DNA of 64,000 nt, from the NCBI GenBank assembly GCA_961205875.1, contig OY540813.1:9643001-9707000 (forward strand), written 5' to 3'. This stretch comes from Sialis fuliginosa. Taxonomy: Eukaryota > Arthropoda > Insecta > Megaloptera > Sialidae. The translations under genes were made by a program, and so were the position numbers. Shown here one piece after another: positions 37,999 to 49,519 of the stretch. The notes beneath the pieces were generated by a model. It made no database searches and was not told the DNA's origin. It saw only the letters and a program-made list of their open reading frames with translations. Numbering within the stretch: position 1 is the first letter of the stretch; the number at the start of each line of letters is the position of its first letter.

Positions 37999-38802
37999 AG
38001 TCTATATATGGTATCTACTTATATTTGATGACCTTCTGCTATCTTTAAGACAACATTTTTACAAAAGTTCTCGTTTTTTTTTCGTTTAAAGACAGAAGAT
38101 TTTTTCATTTTAGCAAAGGGATCGAGAGAAATTTAAAATAATTTAATTAAGAGAAATCAGTACAACAAATGTTTTTATTTTTCAAACAAAAAATATTTCG
38201 AACAAAATGTTCTTATTTTTCACGTAGAACCTGATCCGATAAAAAAATACTCACACATAAAAAACATTAAGATATTGCCCCCTCCCTTCGATCAGTAACT
38301 TTAGTCTGAAATTCGTTTTTGCCTCATAACCATTAATAATTTTGCAAATTCTATACGAGTTGAATGTTAACCAAAAAGAATAGAAGGAAATTTAATATAC
38401 AGAACACCAACAATTCTCCAATTACTTCAACATACTTTTAAATTTGCCGGTACATACTACATACATACGTATCTTCACATAACATAAACCACGATTTTTT
38501 TTGTTATTGTATCCGCTATACAAGCTGTTTCATAATCAAATATTATGACTTGCAAATGCGAACATTATTTGTCGGTGTCCGTAGGTTAAACAAATGTGTT
38601 ATTGCTCATTAGAACAATTCCATTGATTGGCATTGAGCGCAAACATCATTTGGATTAAATCAGATGCCAAGTCATTACAAAATCATTACAACGTGTGAGG
38701 GAATAATCTTCGATAAGTTGTTTCATCTAACATATAATCATTTCTATATGTAAAACTAAAGAAAAGTCATTAAAAAGAATAGACATATGAATAACTAATA
38801 AC

Positions 38803-38968
38803 TAAGGTACTAGAACCAGTCTTGAACAATACCCCAGTGGTGAAGTTTTAAATTAAATGTACTAAATTAAAAATATTTGTTGATATTTGATTACTGCCAT
38901 TACTGGATAATAATCTATATACATTTAACTGTCTTATAGCGTGATTTGATAGCAACTGATCATTTTGT
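38803..38968 (-). mobile_element. TA-flanked MITE, family C, copy 3, truncated
   Basis: TAAGGTACTAGAACCAGTCT through GCGTGATTTGATAGCAACTG matches the end third of the family, reversed. It stops about 225 bp before the lectin start codon. The remainder of the element is absent. Confidence 0.75.
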
Positions 38969-39026
38969 TTAAAAATAGGAAATGAAAAATTACTGTATGT
39001 TTTGTAAAAAAAAATATAACAGAAAA

Positions 39027-39140
39027 TGATAAACACAAAATTCCCCATTTACATTTTAAATATAAATATAAACTACTTTATGTACAAAAGTCAATAGGTC
39101 AACGATAAAAACTTTGCATATAAATAAATACATTATAAAA
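39027..39140. promoter_or_regulatory. Putative immune-type promoter of the lectin gene: GATA, kappaB-like and TATA motifs
   Basis: TGATAA (GATA-type) at 39027-39032 is followed four bases later by a kappaB-like decamer, GGGGAATTTT on the minus strand (39046-39037). TATA-like strings lie at 39119-39124 (TATAAA) and 39134-39140 (TATAAAA), 55-75 bp before the ATG. Paired GATA and kappaB sites drive several insect immune genes in fat body. Function here is inferred from spacing and from the lectin being immune-type. The kappaB match is not perfect against the strictest consensus. Confidence 0.45.
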
Positions 39141-39194
39141 ATACAGAAAATGTCATATTAATTTCAAATTGTTACACAAATAACATTATAAATA

Positions 39195-40940
39195 ATGTTA
39201 AAATTATATTTGTTTAGTGTATTTTCTATATTTTTGGTGGTTTTCGCTAGTGAAGATGTTGGAATATATGAATTTCTGAAGTGGTCACCAAATTCTTACA
39301 TCAAATTATACAAAGATAATACTGGAAAATGGCAAAGTCAGGTGAATTTAGTTCTGTATGCTTTAACTAACTAAATATTATAAATGAATATATTTATTTT
39401 TTCAGATTATACAGAATAACAAACCTTTACTAGATAGTAATATTAATGTAACAATTGACTATCAAGTTGAAACGATTGACGTTAAAATCATCGGTAAGTA
39501 GATGACTGATTTTTTAGTAGTGAAAATATTATAACGTAAATATGTTTTATAGAAAAAGTGCATTCAAAACTTCAGTTTGGATATAAATATGAAAAAACTG
39601 GAGGTTTTTATAAGGTAAATAATATTTATTTATTAGAGTGAGTCGAAAATATTTTATTTTCAAATCTCCAAACGCTTAACTGCCTTTTAATTTTTAGAAA
39701 AAAAATGTCAAAAGAGTTTTTTAAATGAATATCATCTTCAAGATCCGTAGTGATCATATTTTTCTTGTGGGTTTTCAGTAAACAAAATATTCAATTTCAC
39801 AATAATTGAAATAAAACAGATTCGAAAAACAAAATTTTCGATCAATTCTAACACTTTCTGGAAAGTGGTCAGGGAAAATTCTAGAAAATCAGGGATATTT
39901 ATACTTATACAAAATTATTTGTCTTTTGGGGTATTATCTAGATATTAAACTAATTACAAACAAAAACAAGGGAACAGTATATTTTTTTATAGATTAATAT
40001 ACCATAGATGGAGCTTTAAGAAACTATTACAATTTTTGATTTTACAATAAAAAAATGTATAGATTTTTAATTTAACATTGCATTCTAAATACCTTACTGA
40101 CCGATTTTGCTAAAGACAGATATCTAACAGTTAGAGGTATATTGTAGATTTGACCAATTACAGTATAATATGTAAAATAACTGCTTCTTTATTGTACAAA
40201 TTTTAAATTAATATTTATATTATTTTTTAGCTGCACAATCCAACAACATGGACAAACGCAAGACGTATTTGTATATTAGAAGAAGCTTACTTAGCTATAC
40301 CAAACACAGAAGAAGAAGCTGAATTATTAGCATCAATGATACCAAGAATGCCTGCAACAGATGGTTTGAAAATACCTGGAAGTGCGTTTATTGGATTCCA
40401 TGATCATTTTATTGAAGGAGATTATGAAACAGTTTTAGGTAGGTATTATTATTATAAATTACCAAGTAACAGTTGAAACACTTTAAATTAATAAAATACT
40501 AAAAAATTGTAACCTCTGAATCGAAAGAAAGGGACCTGTAATTTCAAAAAGGTACAAGTTCAAGCTAAGGTTTTTCGAATTATACCTTAATTGTCTATTT
40601 TAGGGCAAAAAGCTATTACAAAATTTGCATTATTCTCTTAAACATATCAAAATTATTGATATTGTGGTAGTATATGTAATAATTTTACTATAGTACGTAT
40701 TTTATAACAGATTGTTTAGTTATAGTTAATTTTAATTGCAAAAGTTAATCATGCTATAATAGACTAATTTTTTTATAAATAATTTCAGGAACACCATTAT
40801 CTAGTAGTGGATACGTAGTATGGATAGAAGGTCAACCTGATAACCACAGTAACCAAGACTGTGGGATAATTACTGTTAACAAAACACTAGATGATACATT
40901 TTGTTGGTACACCTTACCATTTATTTGTGAGAAATTATAA
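39195..40940 (+). CDS. Secreted C-type lectin, hemolymph LPS-binding-protein type
   Basis: Five exons: 39195-39341, 39406-39493, 39553-39614, 40231-40438 and 40789-40940, all with GT-AG introns (64, 59, 616 and 350 bp) and phases that join to 218 codons plus stop. Residues 1-18 are a signal peptide (LYLFSVFSIFLVVFA, cut likely before SED). A single C-type lectin domain runs from about 95 to 217: W106 and A109 before C113, FIGFHD near 151-156, W180, the sugar-site triplet QPD (184-186), then C193, C207 and C215. C113-C215 and C193-C207 are the canonical disulfides. The layout matches insect hemolymph lipopolysaccharide-binding proteins, which recognise bacterial surface sugars outside the cell. 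QPD usually favours galactose. The residue before the DC of the calcium site is Q rather than E, and LDD replaces the usual WND, so calcium binding may be altered. N63, N187 and N199 are glycosylation sequons. AATAAA overlaps the stop. Confidence 0.92.
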
Positions 40941-40952
40941 TAAATAAATAAA
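40939..40952 (+). terminator. Polyadenylation signals of the lectin gene
   Basis: Three overlapping AATAAA hexamers start in the stop codon and run to 40952, implying a very short 3-prime untranslated region. Confidence 0.6.
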
Positions 40953-40959
40953 ATTTAAA

Positions 40960-41568
40960 ATGCAAAAGTCTTTATTTTAAATATATACCGTTACGATGTA
41001 TTTATCAACAATAGTAATAAATCTTGATGTTTTTACCGATATCTCAAAACATTTAATTGAAAAGTAAAGAATAATCGAAATAAGGTAAGGGGAAACTTAA
41101 TTAAAAAGTAGATATGAATTATCAAATTTGTAAATAAATAAGAAACACGCAAGTAGGCGGTTTCGTTTTTTACCGTCTTAATCCAACATGGAGGTCACAT
41201 CTACAAATACTTCTGCTCGTTTTTCAAATTCGACCTTTGACTGGGTACACTATTGTTTTAGTTTAATCTAGATTAAAATCCGTGCAGATGTTTAGGTGCT
41301 TTTCATACATGTTTGATGTTTATCTATGGCGTATTTCTTGACCGAAGATTACGTGATGTTTTACATTATTGTTAATGTATTGTTTCGTTAAGAGATTGTT
41401 GTAAATACTTATACATTATTTGACAGCCATAATGGGTATTTATAAATAGTTTGTTTTTTGTACGTCGAATTGTTTATTTAATCCACAATATTTTTAATAA
41501 TAAAATATTTTAATCCATAGAAAATTATCTACTAATTATTCAAAATGTCTGCAAAGTATTATGGGATA
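40960..41568. other. Intergenic stretch downstream of the lectin gene
   Basis: No gene. A 16-bp perfect palindrome, TTTAATCTAGATTAAA, lies near 41260-41276. The rest is AT-rich. Confidence 0.5.
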
Positions 41569-42030
41569 TAAGATACTGGCACCAATTATGGCCGCTATAA
41601 GAGCAAGGTTTACTATTTTTGTGATTGATGGACTTCTTTTTTGTAATTCTCATAAACTCATGTTATAATAAAACAAGTAACTCTTTATTTCTTTATTTAA
41701 TCAATGTTAATGATTACAAAATGATAAGTACTATAACACAAAAGATATGTAGAAAGAATCGTCAAATTTGATACAATGTAAAGTAGTTGATATGATAATA
41801 TAATAATTAATAAATGAATTATACTAATAATTAGTTAAAATGTCCACCATTTTGACACCTATTGACCGATTGTCATCAAATCACGCTGTTATACAGTTAA
41901 ATGTATAAAGATTAATATTCAGAAATGGTAGTAATCAAATATCAACAAATATTTCCAATTCAGTAGGTATACATTTAATTAAAAAATAACCATTACTGTG
42001 GTCATATCAAAGACTGGTGCCAGTACCTTA
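41569..42030 (+). mobile_element. TA-flanked MITE, family C, copy 4
   Basis: TAAGATACTGGCACCAATTA at the left and AGACTGGTGCCAGTACCTTA at the right form clear terminal inverted repeats with TA at both edges. Compared with copies 1 and 5 it lacks about 80 bp of the middle (the CCAGTAATGGATAAAG block). 462 bp; starts about 630 bp after the lectin stop. Confidence 0.88.
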
Positions 42031-42733
42031 TGTATCTATAAAAGAGTATCAAAAATAGGCTTACTTAAGAATGTATGACGTATGTACAGAAGCATCAAAT
42101 CTTGATTCAATTATTATTAAATAAATTAACATTCCCAATGGTTACATATATAATAAAGTAATTACAGTATAAGACAACTCAGTTATAAGTATGTGTGCTA
42201 TTGAAGAATTACTTATACCGATTTCTTTAGCACAGTGACAAGTATGAAAATCGTTTGTCAATTATCTGGGCAGATCTTCAGCGTGAGTGCGACGTAAAAA
42301 GATGAATAACAGCCACAACAAGCTATCTAATAGACTGACAGTGACGTTCAATTAAATCACGTGTGAGTGTGCTAAGTTTTATAACCCTTTCAATGCCACA
42401 GATGAATTAATTAAATGTCTTTTTGTCGTATTATTACTAATATTATTATGAGCATTGTAATATTCTGTATTATAATCATTTTAATAGGTTTTTAACACTC
42501 TTTAAAATAAAATTACTGTATATGTATATGTATCTATATTACATATATAGACTGTCTAACAAATATGTCTACTTCAAACAAACTTACATATTTTTTATAA
42601 AAAATAGTAATATTATAACCTTTAATTTATGTATAATTAAATAATTAACAATAAGTAATTATATGTATACTATAAAGTAGATAAATATTATGTAGGTATT
42701 AATTATGTGTATAAACGGAAAAAAATATAAAAA

Positions 42734-42960
42734 ATTACAGTTTTTCCTGTCTGTCCCGGATAGTAAGCGAAAACATATAATATTTTATTCACTAAAACTG
42801 CAATAATATAATTTTAGACTGTAATGTAATATTATACTCAATATAAATTGATGGATAAACTGCAAACCATACAGCCTAAAATTATATTATTACAGTTTCA
42901 GACAGACAAATATTATATGTTTTCGCTCACAATCCGGGATAGACACGAAAAACTGTAATT
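42734..42960. mobile_element. Foldback MITE, about 227 bp
   Basis: ATTACAGTTTTTCCTGTCTG at the left is mirrored by TAGACACGAAAAACTGTAAT at the right. Pairing continues inward through CCCGGAT, AGCGAAAACATATAATATTT and ATAATATAATTTTAG, giving arms near 100 bp. No clear target duplication, so the superfamily is open. No coding capacity. Confidence 0.75.
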
Positions 42961-43409
42961 CTTACTTGTTACAGTATTTTTTTTTTCTGTGTAGGTATAT
43001 ATTATATACAATTTATTAAAATCTGAAATATCTTTCAGTTTACTCCCTGAAAAATTACTATTTTTGATATTATACCTAATAATACGTATAGATTAGAAGG
43101 GTATAAAAAATCAATTGAAAAATCATTATTTTTGTATTGCAATCAACTTCTGTTGTATTTAGAATTTTTCACATTTTGTATAAATAAGTTTGTTATAAAA
43201 CATAAAGAACTGTCGAAAAAGGCCTAACACCAGAAAACAATATGTGTTAAGTAAGGATAAAATAAAAATTATCGATTTTTTTGCTTATATTAATCTTTTT
43301 GGGAGTTCTAAATCAATAAGATAGTTCCAAAATGACATATAACAAAACTTTTTATAATAAGCACCTACACATCTACGAATATCTATACCATAAAATCGAG
43401 CTACCAACT

Positions 43410-43760
43410 ACTAATTTGAGACCAACACAAGTATTATTCATTTCGCAGACGTAGATCAAAATCATCGTAAAACCACCAGTAGTGTGTATGTGTATTGACA
43501 GCTATGACAATTACACGGGGAAATGGACAAAAAATACGCGAGCAAACAAACAACGCAAAACAGTGAGCCACTGAATTGTCCGTGATGTTGGTCTCATATC
43601 TGTGAAACCTGATCTCAAACACTGGAATTATAATGAACGAGTGCGTGGCTTTCAGATACTATATCGTGACGGTCCGAACTGTCTTTTATAATGGGGACGA
43701 AATGTGTTTAACAGAATACCAGGCGCGTATGTTGCCGGACTCTTGTTTTCATCTATAGTA
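43410..43760. promoter_or_regulatory. GC-richer islet, possible promoter or leader exon
   Basis: More complex sequence (AATACGCGAGCAAACAAACA, TCGTGACGGTCCGAACTGTC, ACCAGGCGCGTATGTTGCCG). A short inverted pair GAGACCAACA (about 43419) and TGTTGGTCTC (about 43585) could instead be MITE ends. The minus-strand 62-codon open stretch starts with GTG and looks spurious. Confidence 0.22.
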
Positions 43761-44002
43761 ATTTTACTAAATGTGGCAATTTTTTTATTTATAAAGACGA
43801 TTTTGTACAAATAATTTCATATTTGGCTGTATACTGTATATCAAAAATGTAAAGATCTACTTGCTTTGGAGATCATATGTAAGGGAAGATGATCTCAGAA
43901 ACGAAAAGAAAAAACGTGTGGTTAAAGTTAAAGCTCTGTGTTCAGCTTCTTATACAAACCGCTTCGGTAATTCAAACTTCTGGCGATGCGAATAGTACAT
44001 GG

Positions 44003-44103
44003 TAGAGCTGGGCGCGTGAGTAAATTTTGCTCACGATCACGCACGCTCACGAAAAACATGAACCAACGCGACCCGAAAAATTCATGACCCGCGCCCAGCT
44101 CCA
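44003..44103. mobile_element. hAT-like MITE, about 101 bp
   Basis: TAGAGCTGGGCGCG at the left and CGCGCCCAGCTCCA at the right are inverted repeats with one mismatch. Flanks GTACATGG and GTACAAAA share five of eight bases, compatible with a decayed 8-bp duplication. The TAGAG-type end fits hAT. Inside is TTTTGCTCACGATCACGCAC, shared with 5797-5820. Confidence 0.65.
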
Positions 44104-44109
44104 GTACAA

Positions 44110-45360
44110 AAAGTAGGAATGTTTATAATTGATATTAAAATTGCGAAAAGTAACATTGAAAAAATATTGATTCATAAAATGATCATTAGAATTTTATACG
44201 AAAAATAAACATACATATTACATTTTTCATCACTGTACTCATATTATAAGAATGTTTAATGAGGCATACATAATATATTTAATATCATACTATTCAGTCG
44301 AAAAATGGTAAGAAATAAAATATTATAAACAAACATACAACCAAACTTATGTACTACGCTCGCGAATTACGTCACTGCACTCTAGTGCATAATGTGTGCA
44401 CAGAACAATGTTTCTGCTCATTACAAGCTATAAGAAATGGAGCTCCTTGTTACCGAGTAACATTAAAGTTCGTTTATTTTCAGACATGAAATCGTCCATC
44501 AGATGGTGGACTAATTTTTTTCTCTTAAACGATTTCTGTTTATCTTATGTACACTGCTTTAATTAATACATAAATGTAAATATATTAACTTTTTTGTAAT
44601 GATGATAATCTGTTTGACCCCTTACCGATCGTAAGTTGATAATTCTTTTGCATTTTTTTAAAGGAAATAAAAAAACATAAAATTTTAAAACGAAAGTGTC
44701 ATGGATGCCCTTTATAAATATTTATATTTCTGAAATGATTTGAATATTTTTATATTTCATTAAAGTTAGTTTTCCATATTTACTTATTAGGCATTGTAAC
44801 AATTGATAAATATAATGTTGTATATAGTAATATATGAATCTTTGACATTTGATTTTTTAAAAGGTTGTGCTCTATTTTCTTAGTAATAATGCAACACGTT
44901 TGAGAAAAAATGCGCCCCTCCTACAATTGATTCATGTTCGATTTGCATGTTTTAATAAAAACATTATTGATATCGTTTTGCAAAAAAGTTTCCGAATAAG
45001 TTATAGTATAAAATCAATGTATATTTAATAACATCTTGTCCATTTACCAATTAAAATTACATTGCTATAATAAATTTATATTCACATGGCCAAAAAATTG
45101 AAATTGATTTCCACGTACACAATTTTTAAATTATTGTTCAGGAAAAATCCAACCTACCAATTATTACAAACCCAGCTTGTAAAAGATATCATATATAAAT
45201 TGATATCACATATATGTATATGGTACATATTATACACCATAAAGTCTAATACAGTGGTCCTAAAACTGGCTTCACAAAATAGATTAGGTAAATTACCCCC
45301 AGTAGTTTAAGTGTATGTATTTATACATAATATAATATAGGCAATATAATAATTAATGGT
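44110..45360. other. Gene-free AT-rich stretch
   Basis: No exon or repeat pair recognised. A 74-codon open stretch (45086-45310) begins with ATG but is AT-rich with no domain and no supporting context. Confidence 0.45.
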
Positions 45361-45369
45361 GTGTATATT

Positions 45370-45500
45370 AGGGTGTGTCAAAAAAATGAACATTCGCTCT
45401 AGTTACGAAATAAGTTAGTTTATGACCTAACCCTGTAGTTCAATTTTAAGAGGTGCCGCAAGGGGGGGGGGGGGGGTCCGTTTCCCATTTAAATAATATG
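45370..45500. repeat. Repeat fragment with a 15-G run
   Basis: GGGTGTGTCAAAAAAATGAA then TTAGTTTATGACCTAACCCT and 15 consecutive G at 45462-45476. Insect dispersed repeats often carry such ends; the borders are not visible. Confidence 0.4.
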
Positions 45501-45699
45501 GAGAAATGATTTTTTTAAAACACTGTACATACTATTTTTAATAGGAAAAATATTTTATAGATATCTTTGTAATTAAATATGAAAAATTAAAAAAACTATG
45601 TATTAATTCAAGAAATAACAGTTTATAATCGTTCTTCTTTCTCGGAGTAATGCACAAAAAAATGCACGTACGTCGTCAACATAAACTGACGTGTTAGTT

Positions 45700-45880
45700 A
45701 CCACTGGTGTAATATATATTCGCGGTCATTTGATCGCGAACAAGATAATATGGAACATGCACGAGTTACCAGAACATGTTCTTGAATAATGCATACATGT
45801 AATTTATGTCCCCCGTTGTAGCCGGCCCTGTATCACCCGCCTCCACGTAGCGGCCGCCCCTGGCTTAAAGACAGGTTGTT
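45700..45880. repeat. Degraded hAT-like fragments and a short hairpin
   Basis: Hairpin TTCGCGGTC-ATTT-GATCGCGAA near 45719-45740. To the right, complements read CAGGGGCGGCCGCTACG and CAGGGCCGGCTACAACGG, both hAT-like ends, close together near 45813-45867. Order and borders are uncertain. Confidence 0.4.
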
Positions 45881-45884
45881 ATTA

Positions 45885-48020
45885 TCTCAATTTTATTATC
45901 ACGTATATGAAACTCACGTAAAAAATATAATTCTTGTAAATGCACGCTATGTAAAATATATATATAGTAAATACTTATTATACGGTTACTGGAAGCTACT
46001 TTAGTGGGACTTCCGTACTTTTATTACATTTTAGTATAATATTATAGTATTACTGAATAAACGTGGGATTAGGATAATAACTTTATAATGGTATTAGTAT
46101 TCATTATTATTTATCATTTTTATAAGTCACTTTATGTTTTTCGATTTGTTGGTCAAAGATAAAAATATAAAAAATCTAACTATTTTAGAAATTAAAATAA
46201 ATTATAAGTAGTTAAAGTTAAAACTAATGAAATATTGCTTTTAGTTAATATTACAACCAAACTACATAAAGAATATCGAATAATGAATTCTTTTAATTAG
46301 AATATATAGTACAATGTATTAACAAATTATGCCTACTAAAATATCTGTTAGGTAAATTTTTAAAATAATTAATTCTTTCAACCTAATTCGTTACATCAAA
46401 AAGTGAAAAATTGCTTTATGCGTAACGAATAGATAATGAAAACAATTTTCACTTAATTATAATTAATTAATTTCTTTCAAGATTAAATTAATTATTTAAT
46501 ATATCCCCGAAGAAAATGTTTTTGAAAGAGATATTAGTCAACCTCGAAATACTGATTGATTTCTAATCAATTTAAAGCAATTTCTGGCCTTTGTATTTTG
46601 CAAAATTATAATAATTGGTAATATAACCAGTCTTGAAACTTTTATTATTACTATTACCGGCGAAATAAAATCAAAAATGATTTGTTCATATTCACCCCTC
46701 TGAGATCAATTTTTACAATCAAATGTTTCTTCCCCTTTCCTCAGAAGTTTTCCATTCCCGGAGAAAACTATCTGGGTTCAACATTAAATATATGTCATAA
46801 ATTATCAGGGTTATCAGGGTTATAATATGTATTAGGTTGGAACTATACCTATATGTAACATAATTTGTTGATAAGAGTTCCGAAATTTGACAAGATTTTG
46901 ATAGGTTTTTAAAATTAAACTACTTAAACCTTTTTGTCCATCAAGGGTATAATAAAGATGTAAAAAAATTAGTAACTTGATTTATTGATATTAATTTGTT
47001 ACAGAAACAACAACCATTCCCCGTTGGCGTATAACATTACAGAATTTTAAATAAACCGAAAGCCAATCAAATATTCATAACTTGTAGTTAATAAATCTAC
47101 TATCAGACATTTCGATCACTTTTTTCGTCAATTATGATGAAATCATTAGTGAAAAATTCCATACAAAAAAAATATCAACACAAGATTGACGGTCCATTAC
47201 AGAAGCTAGAGAATAATCTATTTGGAAATTAACAAAAAATAAAAGTTAATTAATATTATATACACTTGGACCATATATTCTCAGTTGGTATCAATTATTA
47301 CAGGTAAATAAATTTCACCATTATTCAAACTGTAAATACATTAAGATGACATAAGACTTTTGTTATTTTTTATAAGAGGAGGAGTATTTTTGCTAGCGTG
47401 CACTGTAATGCCACTCTATTAAAAATATAATATACTAATATAATGTAATAATTATTTCATTTTACATTATAATAACATGAGGGTTTAACAAAAGCAACAA
47501 AAAACCAATAAGTTCATTATAATGTTTGAATTTAGATAGACATCTCTTTGACAAAAGATTTTTTTTACAAATAAGCGAGCATAGTAAAGGTAAAATAGGC
47601 ACGTGTCTAGATTCTGGCCACAAGAGAGATAAAGCTAATTTTAATTAAAAGAGTGTTAAAAGGTCATATTGAATTGTAATGTATTTTTTATTGATTTTTT
47701 TAATGTAAATTGTAATTTTTAAAATAAACATGGTAGGAATTTGGAAGAACTCATCCAAAATACTCCTGCTATAAAACACGAATTTTGAAGGATTTTTCAG
47801 GAATTTTTTTAGAAAAAAATAATAAACGGTGGATTCTTTTGGAAGTTATTTTAGTAAAAAAGTATATTTTACATATTATTATGTATTATGACCACCTGGC
47901 CCCTTACTACTTCCACCACTGCTATAGGTTACGCCATTGTATATAATGTGCGATCAAAAGTTCCCTTTCTTTGACAGACAAAATCGACTGATTTCAAAAC
48001 ACATTCGCATATGTTTTAAC
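45885..48020. other. Gene-free AT-rich stretch
   Basis: Nothing coding recognised. Near 47920 ACCACTGCTATAGGTTACGC (complement GCGTAACCTATAGCAGTGGT) resembles an hAT end. Confidence 0.45.
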
Positions 48021-48567
48021 CAGGGACTTGAACCTGAACCTGAATCCAAACCCGAAATCCGAAAAAAACCCGTATTTTTCATTAACCTGAACCCGAACCG
48101 AACCGCTATATTTCAAAGTCAACGAACCTGTACCTGAATCCGAACCTTATATATTTTTAAAAGTCTCAATAAATAGTATATTATTCTCCAATGATTTTAA
48201 CAAGAGATTATAAAATGCACTAACTGGAAATCTGTTTCAATTTTATGGTATGATGTGAGATATCAAGTCCTCTACTAAAATTTACATATTTTTTATTTTC
48301 TTTTTTAATTCTATAATTGAATTAACATTTCAATTTGTAAAAAAAATCTGAAAAGTAGTGATTTTAATCTTTAAAATGTAGTTTTATTTTCTGTACTTTT
48401 TTTAGCCATATTTTAATGGCTATTAATCTTTTTTCTTCTTCAGAAAATGTTTTTTTTCAAATACAAACTTGAACCCGAACCCGAAACTGAACCCTTAAAA
48501 ATTAACAGTGTATTTATATTTGAACCCGAACCATAAATAAATTCCGATTCAAGTCCTTGTTTTTAAC
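48021..48567 (+). mobile_element. GAACCC-type element, about 547 bp
   Basis: Left edge CCAGGGACTTGAACCTGAAC and right edge ATTCAAGTCCTTGTTTTTAA are a weak inverted pair. GAACCTGAACCCGAACCGAA-like blocks occur near 48025-48065, 48090-48150 and 48470-48545. The right end also appears as the complement at 32518-32605. The blocks could be subterminal binding repeats of a DNA transposon. Short open stretches through it read repeated EPEPE and are spurious. Confidence 0.6.
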
Positions 48568-48714
48568 CCTGATGTCACGTACACATACATTAAAACAAAA
48601 TATTATGATTTCAATTTAAAAGCATAAGTACAAAAATCGAGCAAAACCAAAATACGACACACGGCTTAAAAAAATCTGCACATCGTATCTTAAGACGTAA
48701 CAAGAAATTAATTA

Positions 48715-48978
48715 TAATATCACAGAACCGTGCCGGCCTTAACGCGGCGCGCAATCTTAAACGGTCATCTTTCGACAGTTTTCAATATAATGGGTCGCAT
48801 GTCTTTGTCAGATAAACGGGGAGTTATACGTTCTCGCTAAGGCGCGGCTGTGATGTCGCAGAGAAGAACAGCAACTGTGATCGTCTATAATAACAACAAT
48901 CTGTTTACGTAATCTCAGTGTGGGTGTAATGAAGATTATAGAGGTGCTTTTATGTGCTGTGTATAAAATTGAAATTAT
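48715..48978 (+). promoter_or_regulatory. GC-rich islet with possible first coding exon
   Basis: CpG-rich core (GTGCCGGCCTTAACGCGGCG, CGCTAAGGCGCGGCTGTGAT) followed by an ATG near 48929 that opens MKIIEVLLCAVYKIEII. The frame then meets a strong donor, T/GTAAGTAC, near 48979. The layout (CpG patch, leader, short open exon, consensus donor) is what a gene start would look like, but no downstream exon was recognised. Confidence 0.3.
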
Positions 48979-49154
48979 ATGTAAGTACAGGTAGCGTTCG
49001 TTTTGTACCTTCGTTCAGAAATGTTTCAGATTATATTTGGACTGTGTTTTTTTTTATATAACCGATTGAATTATTGATAGGTACCTACTATATATATCAG
49101 ACATGGTCAGATTAAATATTGAAATATTTTTATTGACCGACCTCATGATGCCTT

Positions 49155-49515
49155 TTTTGGACCTATTTGAAAAAAAAACTTTTAACGATTTCTCTTGTAA
49201 TTTTTTAGAATTTATCTGATTTTATTGGTCAGATTACGAAATAAAAAATCTATTTGTTTTCATAATGAACTCATCTACATACATACAAAACTGAACAGTT
49301 AAAAAAAAAGTTTGTACAATAGTAAATGGATTTTATATTTTTTGAGACCTATTTGAAAAAAACTTTTGACGGTTTCTCTTGTAACTTTTTTAGAATTTCT
49401 CCGGTTTTATTGGTCAGGTTACGACACAACAAATCTATTTTCATCATGAACTCATCTACAAAACTGAATAGTTAAAAAAAGTTTGAACAACAGTAAATGG
49501 ATTTTTATATTTTGG
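49155..49515 (+). repeat. Tandem duplication of a ~180-bp unit
   Basis: ACCTATTTGAAAAAAA recurs at 49161 and 49347. Both copies continue through TTTCTCTTGTAA, TTTTATTGGTCAG, CATGAACTCATCTAC-like sequence and CAGTAAATGGATTTT. Units differ by about a tenth of positions and by small gaps, so this is older than the 14-16 kb array. No coding sequence. Confidence 0.85.
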
Positions 49516-49519
49516 GAAA

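Noticed and set aside
48006-48137. Open frame with EPEPESKPE-like repeats
   Set aside because: The amino-acid repeat is a by-product of the GAACCT/GAACCC DNA repeat of the element at 48.0-48.6 kb.
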